Shown one piece after another: positions 44,148-54,560 of a stretch of 64,000 bases of DNA (position 1 is the first letter of the stretch; every line of letters starts with the position of its first letter). The position numbers and the translations under genes are program-made. Origin of the DNA: Eretmocerus hayati (lineage: Eukaryota; Arthropoda; Insecta; Hymenoptera; Aphelinidae); the NCBI GenBank assembly GCA_029851415.1, contig CM056744.1, positions 9,927,268-9,991,267 on the forward strand, written 5' to 3'. Below the pieces are notes generated by a model. It saw only the letters and a program-made list of their open reading frames with translations. It ran no database searches and was not told where the DNA came from.

Positions 44148-47105
44148 TCAATGATTACACCTAGGAATTTTTGCTAAGGATTCGTCAAGTTCCATCGAAC
44201 TTTTCAATCGTTTACATGTTTGTCTGTCAGATATGAGCTTTATGAATTCTTCCAAATTGTTATCGCATAGATTACTCAAGATTTCTTCAGAGCAAGAGTC
44301 CGGCCAATTCATATTCGTAACATGATTGAGAACTTTCTTGGCTGGACTCAATAGTTTCAATCTCTTGAGACCCACCTTATACTGCCTTTTGATGATATCC
44401 CCAAAATAAAAATATTCCTCACTTGACCCTATATTTGACACTAATTTTTGAAAATCGACATTCAACGCATGTTTTGCCATTGCGTTGCAATCTTTGAAGA
44501 GGATATCATAAAGAGACGTGTAACTATCTATTTTTTGGGATCTCAGATAATTCATCTCTTGGTCGATCTGTAAATCTATCAACTCAAGATCACCATCTTC
44601 CAGCTGGCGATGTAACATTTCACAATCATTTGCGACTCTTTCACTGACATGAATTTTCAATCTACTCATCTTTTTCACATGAACGATCAGAGTAACGAGA
44701 ACTTCCTCATCCTCCTCGCTCTCTGTCTCAGCAAAATGAGAGTAGTAGTTAACAAAAGTGTGGGTCGGTGGATTTCCATCAACATCTTCGACGTTGATAT
44801 CAGCCCCGGCCTCCAACAACTTTGAGGTTCTGAAATGATTTCGTCTATCGATGGCAATATGCAGAGGCGTTTTCTTATTATTATCTTGTGCGTTCAAGTC
44901 TACATTAGGATAACTCAACAGTTTTACAAGTATTGGATCGTCTTCCTGATTGCCTGCATGACAAGATACAGCTATATGGAGAGGCGTTTTCAAATCCTTC
45001 GATTTTACATTGATGTTAGCGCCATGTTCCATCAGTGAATGAATCGATGACGTGTTAAAATCACTATACGACCATAAATTGACGGCTTTATGTAATGGCG
45101 TAAATCCTTTGCAGTCGACAACATTTGCATCGGCTCCTCTTTTGAGGGCATACTCAAGTAGTTTCTTATTCAATAGGGGTTTTCTGTAATTTTCCAGGAG
45201 AAGATGTAAAACGGGACCCTCGCATTTACATGGACTATCAGGGCAACAACCACCGATACAGTGAGCGTTAATGTTAGCTCCGAGAAGCAAAAAGATATCT
45301 ATGACATTTTTCTGCCTGATAAAAAGTTCGTGTTCTATATTTTCCACAAACTTGACATCCGTATTGAACTTATGTCCATCGAGAGCCATATAAGAAAAAA
45401 GAGGATAGTCGAAATTCCTCAATAAAGGAGTCCATCCTCTCGAGTTCAAGACATCAAGTTTAGCACCGTGTTGGATTAATAGTTCAATAATTCTCAAGTG
45501 GTTCGCTCGACTGGGCAACCAATCGACATCATCACTGGTACCGTAAAGTTTATGTAATGGATCGAGCTTCTCAGCTCTGAAATGGTCACAAGCAAAGTGA
45601 AGGGGCGAGTTCCCCTCACAGTCTACCAAATTCACATCAGCTCCGTGGGCCAGAAGAAGCTCAACGAAATCAACACGATTGAGCTTTACGACAAAGTGCA
45701 ATGCGGAATATCCGGAAAACCTTGAAGATTGAGAATGAATACAAGAATTGATTGATGCCCCATTCTGGATTAATTTTTCAATCATCTTTACATTATCTCC
45801 CGTGCAAGCAATGTGCAAGTACGAGAGACCAAGTCTGTCGGTATGATTGATGTTCTGAGAATTTTTTGTTAGCATAACTCTCTCCATTTCTGTCAGTGGT
45901 TGAACTTTTCCATATTTATTATTCGTCCTGAACAACTCGTGAAGGGGTGTACGACCTTGTCTATTTTTTGCATTAGGATCAGCACCATACTGTAGCAACA
46001 ATTCTATCATTTCTAATCGTTGTTCAGTTTTCATCTCTGGATCCCTGCACACCAAGTGTAAGGAACCTTCTCCATATTTATCAAGTTTAGTCGCTTCGGC
46101 TCCATGTTCAAGAAGTAGTTTCAAGACTGACCAAGAAGATGCTCTAGCAGCAAAATGTAAGGCCGTCAAACCAGGGTACTGCTCATCTTCCAAAGAGACA
46201 GATCTATTCACATCTACTTTGTTCTCGATGAAATATTTGATTAGATTTGTATGCTCTCCATTGTCGTCATCACCAAGGGTCAAGGAGCAAGAGATCATGA
46301 AGAGACTCAATTCATACTTATCCTCAAAATCGATAGGATGTCTCCGTACTACGCGAATCATATATTCCAGAATCAATTCATTTCCCAAACAATAAGTGGG
46401 GCTATTCCTAAAAATACTATGGACAGGTGTTTGGCCACGACTATCTAGAGCCAGAAGATCAATATCCTCGTGATCCAGAAGATTAGCGATGGTTCCATCC
46501 TTGAATTTTTCATGAGCGCATAAAGCAAAGTGCACAGGAGTGAATCCCTTCCACTTACGTGCTTTGAACTTTGAGCGAGTTTTCAGCGAAAAATTGCGAG
46601 ACAGAAACTTTTCGATGGCTATGGAATTTTTTGTCCAACAAGCTGCGTGCAACATAGCTATATCATTTTCATCATCTGGATTCAGACTCGTTGAATTGTC
46701 CAACACAAACTTAACTATATCACTTTGATGCGCCATCATAGCATATTCAAGGGCCGATACCCGATTGAAGTCCAAGTCGAAAAGAGAAGCTCCTTTTTTC
46801 CATAACAGTTTAAAAATATGCAAATCCCCTAGACTGACGGCATAATATAAAGGTGTACAATAGAAATTAGTCTTTTCAGATATTTTTACAGAGCAACCAC
46901 TTTCTATAAGAAATTCAGCGATAAATCTGCTTTGTTCTTGTAGAGCCGTTACGACAAGTATGTAGTTGAATAGCTGGTCGCCTTTGTTCGCATTCCAAAA
47001 TCGCTGAGCAAGATTCTTCACTTCTTCTAAATGATTACTCTCAACACTTAGCAACAACTTCTTTTGCTCCTCTAAAAGCTGAGATCGGTAATTCTCGAAA
47101 TCCAT
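44148..47105 (-). CDS. Class I ankyrin-repeat/PRANC-like protein, intact
   Basis: Encodes 985 residues from MDFENYRSQL. Order: helical leader (1-70); at least 15 ankyrin repeats (about 70-800, with GADVNLVDCEGNSPLHFAC- and GADANVVDCKGFTPLHKAV-type units); a cysteine cluster in one inter-repeat loop (about 613-630, HCIGGCC..SPCKC); a helical module (809-957) ending NWPDSCSEEILSNLCDNNLEEFI; and a basic tail with AKIPRCNH. The module matches the PRANC-type end in pattern. The start is supported by the acceptor at 47130-47132, 25 bases upstream. No signal peptide or membrane helix. It is the intact paralogue of the pseudogene at 8300-11257, with which it shares 986 codons without an indel. Cytoplasmic or nuclear adaptor is the likely role; targets unknown. 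Confidence 0.92.
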   Translation of the reverse strand: MDFENYRSQLLEEQKKLLLSVESNHLEEVKNLAQRFWNANKGDQLFNYILVVTALQEQSRFIAEFLIESGCSVKISEKTNFYCTPLYYAVSLGDLHIFKLLWKKGASLFDLDFNRVSALEYAMMAHQSDIVKFVLDNSTSLNPDDENDIAMLHAACWTKNSIAIEKFLSRNFSLKTRSKFKARKWKGFTPVHFALCAHEKFKDGTIANLLDHEDIDLLALDSRGQTPVHSIFRNSPTYCLGNELILEYMIRVVRRHPIDFEDKYELSLFMISCSLTLGDDDNGEHTNLIKYFIENKVDVNRSVSLEDEQYPGLTALHFAARASSWSVLKLLLEHGAEATKLDKYGEGSLHLVCRDPEMKTEQRLEMIELLLQYGADPNAKNRQGRTPLHELFRTNNKYGKVQPLTEMERVMLTKNSQNINHTDRLGLSYLHIACTGDNVKMIEKLIQNGASINSCIHSQSSRFSGYSALHFVVKLNRVDFVELLLAHGADVNLVDCEGNSPLHFACDHFRAEKLDPLHKLYGTSDDVDWLPSRANHLRIIELLIQHGAKLDVLNSRGWTPLLRNFDYPLFSYMALDGHKFNTDVKFVENIEHELFIRQKNVIDIFLLLGANINAHCIGGCCPDSPCKCEGPVLHLLLENYRKPLLNKKLLEYALKRGADANVVDCKGFTPLHKAVNLWSYSDFNTSSIHSLMEHGANINVKSKDLKTPLHIAVSCHAGNQEDDPILVKLLSYPNVDLNAQDNNKKTPLHIAIDRRNHFRTSKLLEAGADINVEDVDGNPPTHTFVNYYSHFAETESEEDEEVLVTLIVHVKKMSRLKIHVSERVANDCEMLHRQLEDGDLELIDLQIDQEMNYLRSQKIDSYTSLYDILFKDCNAMAKHALNVDFQKLVSNIGSSEEYFYFGDIIKRQYKVGLKRLKLLSPAKKVLNHVTNMNWPDSCSEEILSNLCDNNLEEFIKLISDRQTCKRLKSSMELDESLAKIPRCNH

Positions 47106-47129
47106 TCCTCCTGATCACGAACTGATTTT

Positions 47130-47132
47130 GCT
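47130..47132 (-). promoter_or_regulatory. Putative 3' splice site before class I ATG
   Basis: Minus-strand TTATTGGTTTTTGCAG, then 25 exon bases, then ATG. Conserved before the pseudogene start at 11257. An upstream untranslated exon is expected between here and 49690, but was not identified. Confidence 0.5.
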
Positions 47133-47189
47133 GCAAAAACCAATAAATCATTGTCAACGTCAGGTGATGTGAAAATATTGAAATATTTG

Positions 47190-49049
47190 ACAACTTTAAT
47201 AAATTCCCCACAGAATCAGTTGCCTCTATGAAGCTATTGTACAAGAGAAATCGAAAATTGCGAACTTCAAATCCTTGAGCCTTGGATGAGTTCTAGCTCG
47301 AGATTATCGAAACCTCACTAAACTATAGTTTCGAAAAAAATTATAGTCAATCATTTTGAATTCATTGAGTTAATTTTAGTGAATAATCTTATTCGTATAA
47401 GAATTCCAGTGTGGACTGCTGTTGAAATGGAGATTTATCTCATTTTCTACGAAATGAGCTGAGATGTAAGTATTATTTATTGATAAGATTCGACCATGAC
47501 ACTGCAAAAACGCTCATTGCATGCCTTGCAATGCAACCTGGGAATAACGCCGAATTCAACATCGGAGTGAGATCAAATCGCACGAACCCCGAATATTTGG
47601 AATGGGAAGTGGGATCAGCTACATAGCTATTTCAAGTCTCGTTCGAGGGTCGACGATTATCAATGTTCATGAAAATGTGGTATGGATTTGTAGTAACTGT
47701 GATAAGAGAAGAAAATCTCACGGATAGTACATGGAAATTGGACGTTTTCTTCAATGCATCATTTCAAGTCTACATATTTCGAAATTTTGATAATTAGGAT
47801 CACCAAATTCGATCTCAGATTTCCTATACATAACATTTTAGTAGATTCATGAAAGAAATGAGGTGCAAACAAAGTATCCTCTATTTGAGTGGACATTTGA
47901 CTTTCGCTTCTATCTTAATTGCTTATGAATCAAAATATTAGCTGGAACAGCGTTCAAGTTAATACCTGTGTAAAAAAAAAAACGTTTCGCAGGAATTCTG
48001 GCAAAATATGTCTTTCTGGAGGTCTCGGAGAAAATCTTGCTTACGAGACTATCCTTTGTATTGTATCGTCTCGCGAAAAGTCCGCGACTCATATTCAGCC
48101 AGACTTAGATCAAGATTTGAAGTATAGACCAGAATGGAGAGGAAAAGCCTCGCAAATTGTCTGGAAGGTTTCGCCCGATTATCTGCGAATATTCATGAGA
48201 TTCTCAATTTTTATTGTGAGGTCTGTGAGAACGTGTAGTAATTTTGCAAGACTAGAATCGAGACGGTCATGTTTACAGCTCAAGGTCTGGGGCATCATTT
48301 TCCAAACTCAAATTCAGACCCAAAGTGTATTGCTAAAGGTCTGGCATAACATGGCATAATTTTCCAGACTCAAACTGAGACATGGTGTGTATAGTGTGAG
48401 GTCTGGCGAAAATTGCCAGACCATCGATGAGTGATTGCCAGATTTTCTATCGTATGCGTCGTGCCGCGAAACGTATGGAATCTTAGCCAGACGCGATGCA
48501 GTAACAACGCTCCGTGTCATCGCTCTTTTACCATGGCATGCGCGTATCATTATAATTTATTGAAACAAATCATATCGCGAGCATCAGATGTTTTTATCAA
48601 AAAGCTTACAGCTTGAAAAGACAGTAGCAACAAGGCTCTCTCAACAGGTGCAGATTATTCACGTCACTCACTCCTCGTAAACTCGCCGGTGTACCGAGTA
48701 CTTATCATTTTTTACAAGCTAACATGATCGCATATATAAATCGAGCAAGGTCTCAATAACTGTAAAAGTTTAAAGACAAATGTTAACGTCAAATTAACCA
48801 TACGATACATTTTGAAAGTATAGAGTTTTGGATCATATTAAAAAATTGGTAGATAGACAGTCTGCATCATTTTGACTTCGAAAATGCTGATGGAATTGCG
48901 CGTAAATCAAAACACCTTGCGTCAAGCTTAGTTAGAAAGGTCATAATTCTTACTTGCTTCAGAATTGTGAAAGAGACACGAAAGGATTACGAAAAAACGA
49001 TTCGCTGACATAGAAAAAATTGCCTTTAGCATGTAAAAAGGTACGAAGA
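47190..49049. other. Intergenic between class I and class II genes, no gene
   Basis: Should hold the promoter and first exon of the class I gene at 44148. A repeated phrase of the type GGTCTGG..ATTTTCCAGACTCAAA occurs about three times in 48280-48430 in partly inverted form. No TATA-like box or exon could be supported. This interval is free of the fold-back elements that fill the equivalent interval at 11.3-34.9 kb. Confidence 0.45.
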
Positions 49050-49433
49050 ATGTTACCCACCACAACTGTAATTTATGAGTGGAGGTTACTTGTGGTTCAA
49101 TTCTATTAATAGCATTTCTTCAAATCAACTGACATCGAGATGGAACGTTTCAAATATTTCTCTTATCTTGGGATTTCTTACGTTCACCAGACGAGTCTCG
49201 CCAAATTCAAGCACCGATAGTTCATAGAAAGTTATTTTTAGCCTCATGCTGTTTGCGAATTGGAGAATTGTTAGATTAGTCAATTTCACACCATCAAAAT
49301 TCTTAGAAGGAGCCATTGGAAGATTGGCTCAAGACTCAATTCTAACTTTCAAAATCAAGCTTTCTAAAGAGGAAAATAGCGTCTCACGTATTTACGTACT
49401 TAGCTACGCCCTTGTTGTTTTACATAGTATATT

Positions 49434-49439
49434 TTTATT
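49434..49439 (-). terminator. AATAAA polyadenylation signal
   Basis: TTTATT on the given strand, about 260 bases behind the class II stop at 49698. The equivalent site behind the paralogue at 35578 is mutated. Confidence 0.5.
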
Positions 49440-49697
49440 AATTATTACATGGTGGATACTCTTAACGACAAACAAGTACTACAAGAATGATATGATGACG
49501 AGTCATTCGAATGAATGTAGTGTTACAAACCATTGCGTCATACGTGGGTACATACTAGCTTATAGAATGCGAGTATAACAATTATTTTCATGAAAAAGCA
49601 GCGGAGTTGCAAGACATGAATGTGAAAACATTTTTTGTAAAATTAACTTGTAAACTAAAACAGTTGAGACTCGTGAATCAGTAGAAAAATTCACACC

Positions 49698-52655
49698 TCA
49701 CGGCGCAGAGTTTTCACTAGTAGAGTCTGTCAATGTCGGAGCATGATTTTCCATCAATGTATTGCTGGTTCCATCGACGCCAGTAGCTTGTATCAATTTC
49801 TCCAAACTCTCGTCACACAGATTACTTATGATCTCTTCAGAGCAGCAATTTGGCCAATCACGGTTGGTAGCATGGTTGAGAGCTTTCTTAGCCGGTTCGA
49901 GGACTTTGGATCTCTTGAGACCTTCTTCGTACTTCTTCTTGATCATCTTACCAAAATATTTGTAATCCTGTCCATTGCCAATAGACAGTACTGCGGCTTT
50001 GAGATCTTCATTCAATGCCAATTTTGCCACAACATTCGCATCTTTGAGCAGAATATCGAATAAGGTCGTGTAGTTGTTCAATTTTTGTGATTTTAAACGG
50101 TGTACTTCGGAATCCATCTCCGTACCGATCAATTTCAACTTAGGTAATGATGGATGATTGATAAGTACATCGCAATGATTCAGAACTTTTTCACTGATTT
50201 TTAGCCGCAGTTTCAACATCTTCTTCACATGACGGACAGTGATGTTGATAATTTCTTGGTTACCGTCACTCCTTCGATTATCAGATGTATTAGCAAGGTG
50301 CTTGGTGAGATAATGAGTCGGTGGTTGACCGTTAACGTTTTCCAAGTTGATATCAGCTCCGGAATCTAGTAACTTCTCGGTGCAAAATAGATTGCCCTTA
50401 TTGATGGCCAAATGCAGGAGAGTTTCTTTACGATTATTTTGTGCATTGACATTTATTTTAGGATGACCTAACAGACTTTCATAAACATCCTCTAATGTCG
50501 GAGAGTCGCCAAATTCGCTAAGAGCCTCATGCAAAGGAGTATTGAGATTTTCATCTTGAGCATTAACATTAGCACCATGTTCGAGCAATGTATCAACCAT
50601 ACATGTGCCATCCGCTCTGTTAATTGCTTCATACACTGCAATGTGTAACGGGGTGCTTCCCCTGCCATTGACAGCGTTCGGGTCAGCTCCTTTCTTCAAA
50701 AGGATTTCCGCTAAGTCTCTATTAGGCATATATTTGTGGTACTGATCAGCAAGCATGTGTAAGATAGAGCCATGACTACTACATTGGCAAGATTTTATGT
50801 CAGCACCATGCTGCAGAAGAATATCCATGATCTTTTTCTGTCTCAGAAACAATTCCTCTTGAAAGCTTTCGACCCAATCCTGATTGTAATACCAAAAACT
50901 GCTACTGTACAGAATGGAAGGGATATCGAAGACATTCGATAAGGGAGAGCAATCTGAATCATCTTCGGCGTCAACGTCAGCTCCATGATCGATTAATGTT
51001 TCAACGATTTGGATATGATTTTTGCGCGTAGACAGCCAATGATTATCGTTGCCAGTTTCTTTATAGCCTTCATGTGACCCATATACGAGCTCAGTAGGTT
51101 CATGATCACACGCGAGGTGAAGAGGAGTGCATCCTCTTTCATCTACAGCATTCACATCAGCTCCATGGTCTAACAGAAATTTAACAATTTCCAAACTATT
51201 GCGACCTACAGCGAAATGCAATGCAGAGTACTCGGCGTACTGTACCGAATCTGATGAAATACGCGCATTAATCTGTGCTCCATTTGAAACCAAGGTTTGA
51301 ACTATACCAAGATTTTCACCTGTGCAAGCGATGTGCAGGTACGAGACACCACATTCGTCAGTGTGATTAATCCCGAGTGGATTTTTTGACAACAGGAGCT
51401 TCTGGGATTTGTCTAATGCACGTACGATTGCATATTCACAAAAAGTATGATGGAGAGGAGTACAATTTTCGGAATCCTTAGCAACAGGATCAGCGCCATA
51501 TTGGAGCAATAATTTGACAGTTTCAAAACGCTGCTCGCAGTCAATTTTTCGTTGTTCATCGTCATAGTCTAGTTTGACCATACAAACGAGATGTAACGGT
51601 GTTGATCCATTTTTATCAGATTTGTTAGGATCAGCACCACGCTCAAGGAGTAATTTCAACACATCGTATGAAAACTCTACCGCTGCAAAATGAGCTGCAG
51701 TGAATCCAGGAAATTTATCGTCATTCAGAGAGACACAGCCATTTACATCTGCTCCACTGTCAATGAGTTTTCTGATGAGATTCAAGTTTTCTGCAGCAAT
51801 TTTTTCGTCTACGAAATTGAGGGAGCACAGCATGTGAAGATGACTGAGCCCATTCTCGTCTACTGGGTTGATGCGTGGACTTCCACTTGAATTTTCCAAA
51901 AATTCTGCAACGACTAAATTTTTGAATAGATAATCATATTTGCTCCTGAATATAAGATGATAACATGTTCTACCACGTTTATCCATGGCGTACAGGTCGA
52001 AGTCATGCTCTAAAAGAGTTATGAGCACTTCTCGAGTCAACGACTCACTCGTCACGGCGAAGTGCAATGGCGTAAAACCTTCCCATTCGTCCTTGGTAAA
52101 ACTTGAACGACTTTTTCCGGAAAATCCGAGAGAAATGAACATTTGTATAGCCTCCAGATCACCCATCCAACAAGCTGCATGAAATAGAGCTACGTGATTT
52201 TGACAGTCTGGTTTCAGGGCATTTGAGTTTTTTGGGCTTTTATAATCATCCAATATACATTTCACTATGTTGACTTTACGCAGACTCATGGCTAATTCGA
52301 GGGCTGTATCTTTGTTGTAATCCTTATCGAAGATTGATGCTCCTTTTTTCAGTAATGTTTTAAAAAGCTCCAGGTCATCCATCTTGACTGCATAGTAAAG
52401 TGGTGTACAGTGAGTTTTGGTCTCTGCAGGTGCTTTCACAACGCACCCGTTTTTCATAAGATACTTGGAGATAGTCTTATGTCCTCTCTGTAGAGCAGTC
52501 ACAAGTAAGAGGTAATCAAAAGATTCAACTTTGTTCAACAACTGGGTCTCTGAAGCAATCTGCTGTACTTTTGCCAAGGTGCCATCTTCTACAGCTAACA
52601 TAAACTTTTCCTGCTCCTTTGATAATTTAGGTCGTTTACTCTTCGACGCCATCAT
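49698..52655 (-). CDS. Class II ankyrin-repeat/PRANC-like protein, full length
   Basis: Encodes 985 residues from MMASKSKRPK. At least 15 ankyrin repeats (about 70-790), a 149-residue helical module (809-957) ending RDWPNCCSEEIISNLCDESLEKLI, and a 28-residue polar tail rich in Ser and Thr. Two adjacent ATGs precede ASK; either could serve. The first gives the same 985-residue length as the class I protein, although the N-terminus and tail are unrelated to it. It differs from the class II paralogue at 35578 mainly by substitutions and by keeping its tail. The upstream exon is predicted at 53367-53455, giving an intron of about 0.7 kb. No signal peptide. Function unknown beyond the inferred adaptor role. 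Confidence 0.92.
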   Translation of the reverse strand: MMASKSKRPKLSKEQEKFMLAVEDGTLAKVQQIASETQLLNKVESFDYLLLVTALQRGHKTISKYLMKNGCVVKAPAETKTHCTPLYYAVKMDDLELFKTLLKKGASIFDKDYNKDTALELAMSLRKVNIVKCILDDYKSPKNSNALKPDCQNHVALFHAACWMGDLEAIQMFISLGFSGKSRSSFTKDEWEGFTPLHFAVTSESLTREVLITLLEHDFDLYAMDKRGRTCYHLIFRSKYDYLFKNLVVAEFLENSSGSPRINPVDENGLSHLHMLCSLNFVDEKIAAENLNLIRKLIDSGADVNGCVSLNDDKFPGFTAAHFAAVEFSYDVLKLLLERGADPNKSDKNGSTPLHLVCMVKLDYDDEQRKIDCEQRFETVKLLLQYGADPVAKDSENCTPLHHTFCEYAIVRALDKSQKLLLSKNPLGINHTDECGVSYLHIACTGENLGIVQTLVSNGAQINARISSDSVQYAEYSALHFAVGRNSLEIVKFLLDHGADVNAVDERGCTPLHLACDHEPTELVYGSHEGYKETGNDNHWLSTRKNHIQIVETLIDHGADVDAEDDSDCSPLSNVFDIPSILYSSSFWYYNQDWVESFQEELFLRQKKIMDILLQHGADIKSCQCSSHGSILHMLADQYHKYMPNRDLAEILLKKGADPNAVNGRGSTPLHIAVYEAINRADGTCMVDTLLEHGANVNAQDENLNTPLHEALSEFGDSPTLEDVYESLLGHPKINVNAQNNRKETLLHLAINKGNLFCTEKLLDSGADINLENVNGQPPTHYLTKHLANTSDNRRSDGNQEIINITVRHVKKMLKLRLKISEKVLNHCDVLINHPSLPKLKLIGTEMDSEVHRLKSQKLNNYTTLFDILLKDANVVAKLALNEDLKAAVLSIGNGQDYKYFGKMIKKKYEEGLKRSKVLEPAKKALNHATNRDWPNCCSEEIISNLCDESLEKLIQATGVDGTSNTLMENHAPTLTDSTSENSAP

Positions 52656-52670
52656 TATTCAATGTTTCAC

Positions 52671-52673
52671 CCT
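52671..52673 (-). promoter_or_regulatory. Putative 3' splice site before class II ATG
   Basis: Minus-strand CGCCTACTTCCAG, then GGTGAAACATTG, then the ATG pair. Pairs with the donor at 53366 to form a predicted 695-bp 5'UTR intron. Confidence 0.55.
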
Positions 52674-52869
52674 GGAAGTAGGCGACTTCTTAGGTTTTCA
52701 TTATTGTGTTGATTCAGACCTTTCAACATTAATTCATTTCATGATGAATGAGGCTGAGATCCTTATGATTTGGAGAGACATGTTACGACTGCTTTCGATA
52801 TTTACGCACAAATAGAGCGTGGAAAAGACGGGGCTTCCGAATCTCAAAGATACTTGGAGCATCATTTAG

Positions 52870-54560
52870 GGCGTTTCAACTGATCGAGTAATCTTTTCGA
52901 GGAATCAGACAGATTGAATATTTTTGTAATTATTCGTGAGAGGAATAAGATATTCTGTCAGATACAAATCACCAAGGACATTCTCAGAGGATGAATCAAG
53001 GTAGATATTGCCTCGACTAAATGAAAGAGAAGTCAATTTTGAAATAATATGAGTGAGAAGATTCACAAAAATTTCTAGTCTTTGTTACTTGTTTGCTATG
53101 TGTATGAGCAGCTTTCCAAGAATGTTGATTCAGAAATGTGATAACCAATTCACCTGCTATCCTGACCACTATTGTTTCTGGAGTTTATGGATGATTCAAC
53201 TCTTGGTGGGGAATTTTAAAACCGATGTTCTACTGATGACAATTTTGCTATCATACGATTCCCTTTTTGGTTAGAGTGTCAATCATCCCATTGAAAAATG
53301 CTAGGTATAATCCAAAGTGGGGTTGCAGCTTTGAAAAAAGAAGAATCATGCATATCTGATACTCACTGTTGCTCGAGTTTACACTGGTGTCTGATGTAGG
53401 AGCTAAATAGTCCACAGTTGTATATGAATGCTGAGTTGCTGCAAAATACAGTAGTCTGCAACAGAGGAGATACCATGTGGTCAAAATCAACAAAGAAACT
53501 CCACAGAATCAAGAGACACAATCAAACTTATGGGTCTAAGCAATTTGATCTAATGAGGAGATCATCAGTTTGGAAGTGAAAAATGAGGATTTACTATAAT
53601 GTTAGTTACAAGTATCATCATGAAGTCTCGCTTTCATCAATCAAGCACAGACCTGGTTCTTCCTTTGCATAAGTGAGAGAATGAATCATGTTGTTATACG
53701 TAATACGAAAACTTTCAAAGATAGCCTGACACATACAAAAAAATTACTGATATTCATTCTTAGCAACAAGTAATATGAATTCCAATGGTCAGACTACCTT
53801 AGACAGTATCAATTCAAGTAATGTCTGACAGGCTAAAAGTGACGCACTATTCCACTTGCTATATTCAACGCTCCAGAATAACTCCATATCTCAATATCAT
53901 GATTTTGTATTTGGCCTCTAAACGAATTCTTGGATGCGTGCTTTACACCAAAATTACAGATGAGGTAAAAACATATAGTTCAAAAAGTGGACATAGAAAG
54001 TATGAGTCTCCATTTGTTTCAGCACCAATTTCCAACATGCTAGACAAATAGACTATCATTTTATTCTCTGAACTGGTCTATGGTATTTTCCAAGAATTCT
54101 TGAATGAATGCCTCATTTATTCCCTAAAAGACAACCTTAGTGATTGAGATGTATTGACTGAGACGCAGCTTTGTTTGAATATTTACTCAAAATTTACATT
54201 TGATGAGACTGACAGGAAAGGATTGATTCATAAAGCTATACAGCTATTGCATTATATTAAATCTGATCACGGGCTACAGCAGAATCTTCAAGCTGAATGA
54301 AAGACCAGTAACTTTATAGGGACCGTAATGGGTATATGTCACGTTATGGAAGCTGTTGCTCCAATCGATTGGAAATACTACGAGTAATCAAAAACTAGGA
54401 GCATCAGATGAGCAATCAACAAACAAATATGAATTACATACTGACAGCGTGGAAGCTAGATGGAAACTGAGTTAACTAGATTTAAGTAGTTATAGAGCTT
54501 ATCAAGGGATCATCAGACAGAGTGAATGTATAGGTTATACATAAATGTTTACTGGCTACT
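52870..54560 (-). repeat. X region, copy III (diverged)
   Basis: A recognisably related but shorter copy of 39752-42240, upstream of the class II gene at 49698. Shared landmarks are the 'GAGAGGAATAA' start, the conserved exon at 53367-53455 and the ACATTTGATGA block near 54195. The inverted-repeat element of copies I and II is absent and the 60-codon frame is broken. Confidence 0.65.
53367..53455 (-). other. Putative 5'UTR exon of the class II gene at 49698-52655
   Basis: 89 bp on the minus strand between CCTCTGTTGCAG and GTGAGTATCA. The last 20 exon bases match the other two copies exactly, while much of the interior differs. That pattern supports selection on splicing rather than on protein. 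Confidence 0.55.
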
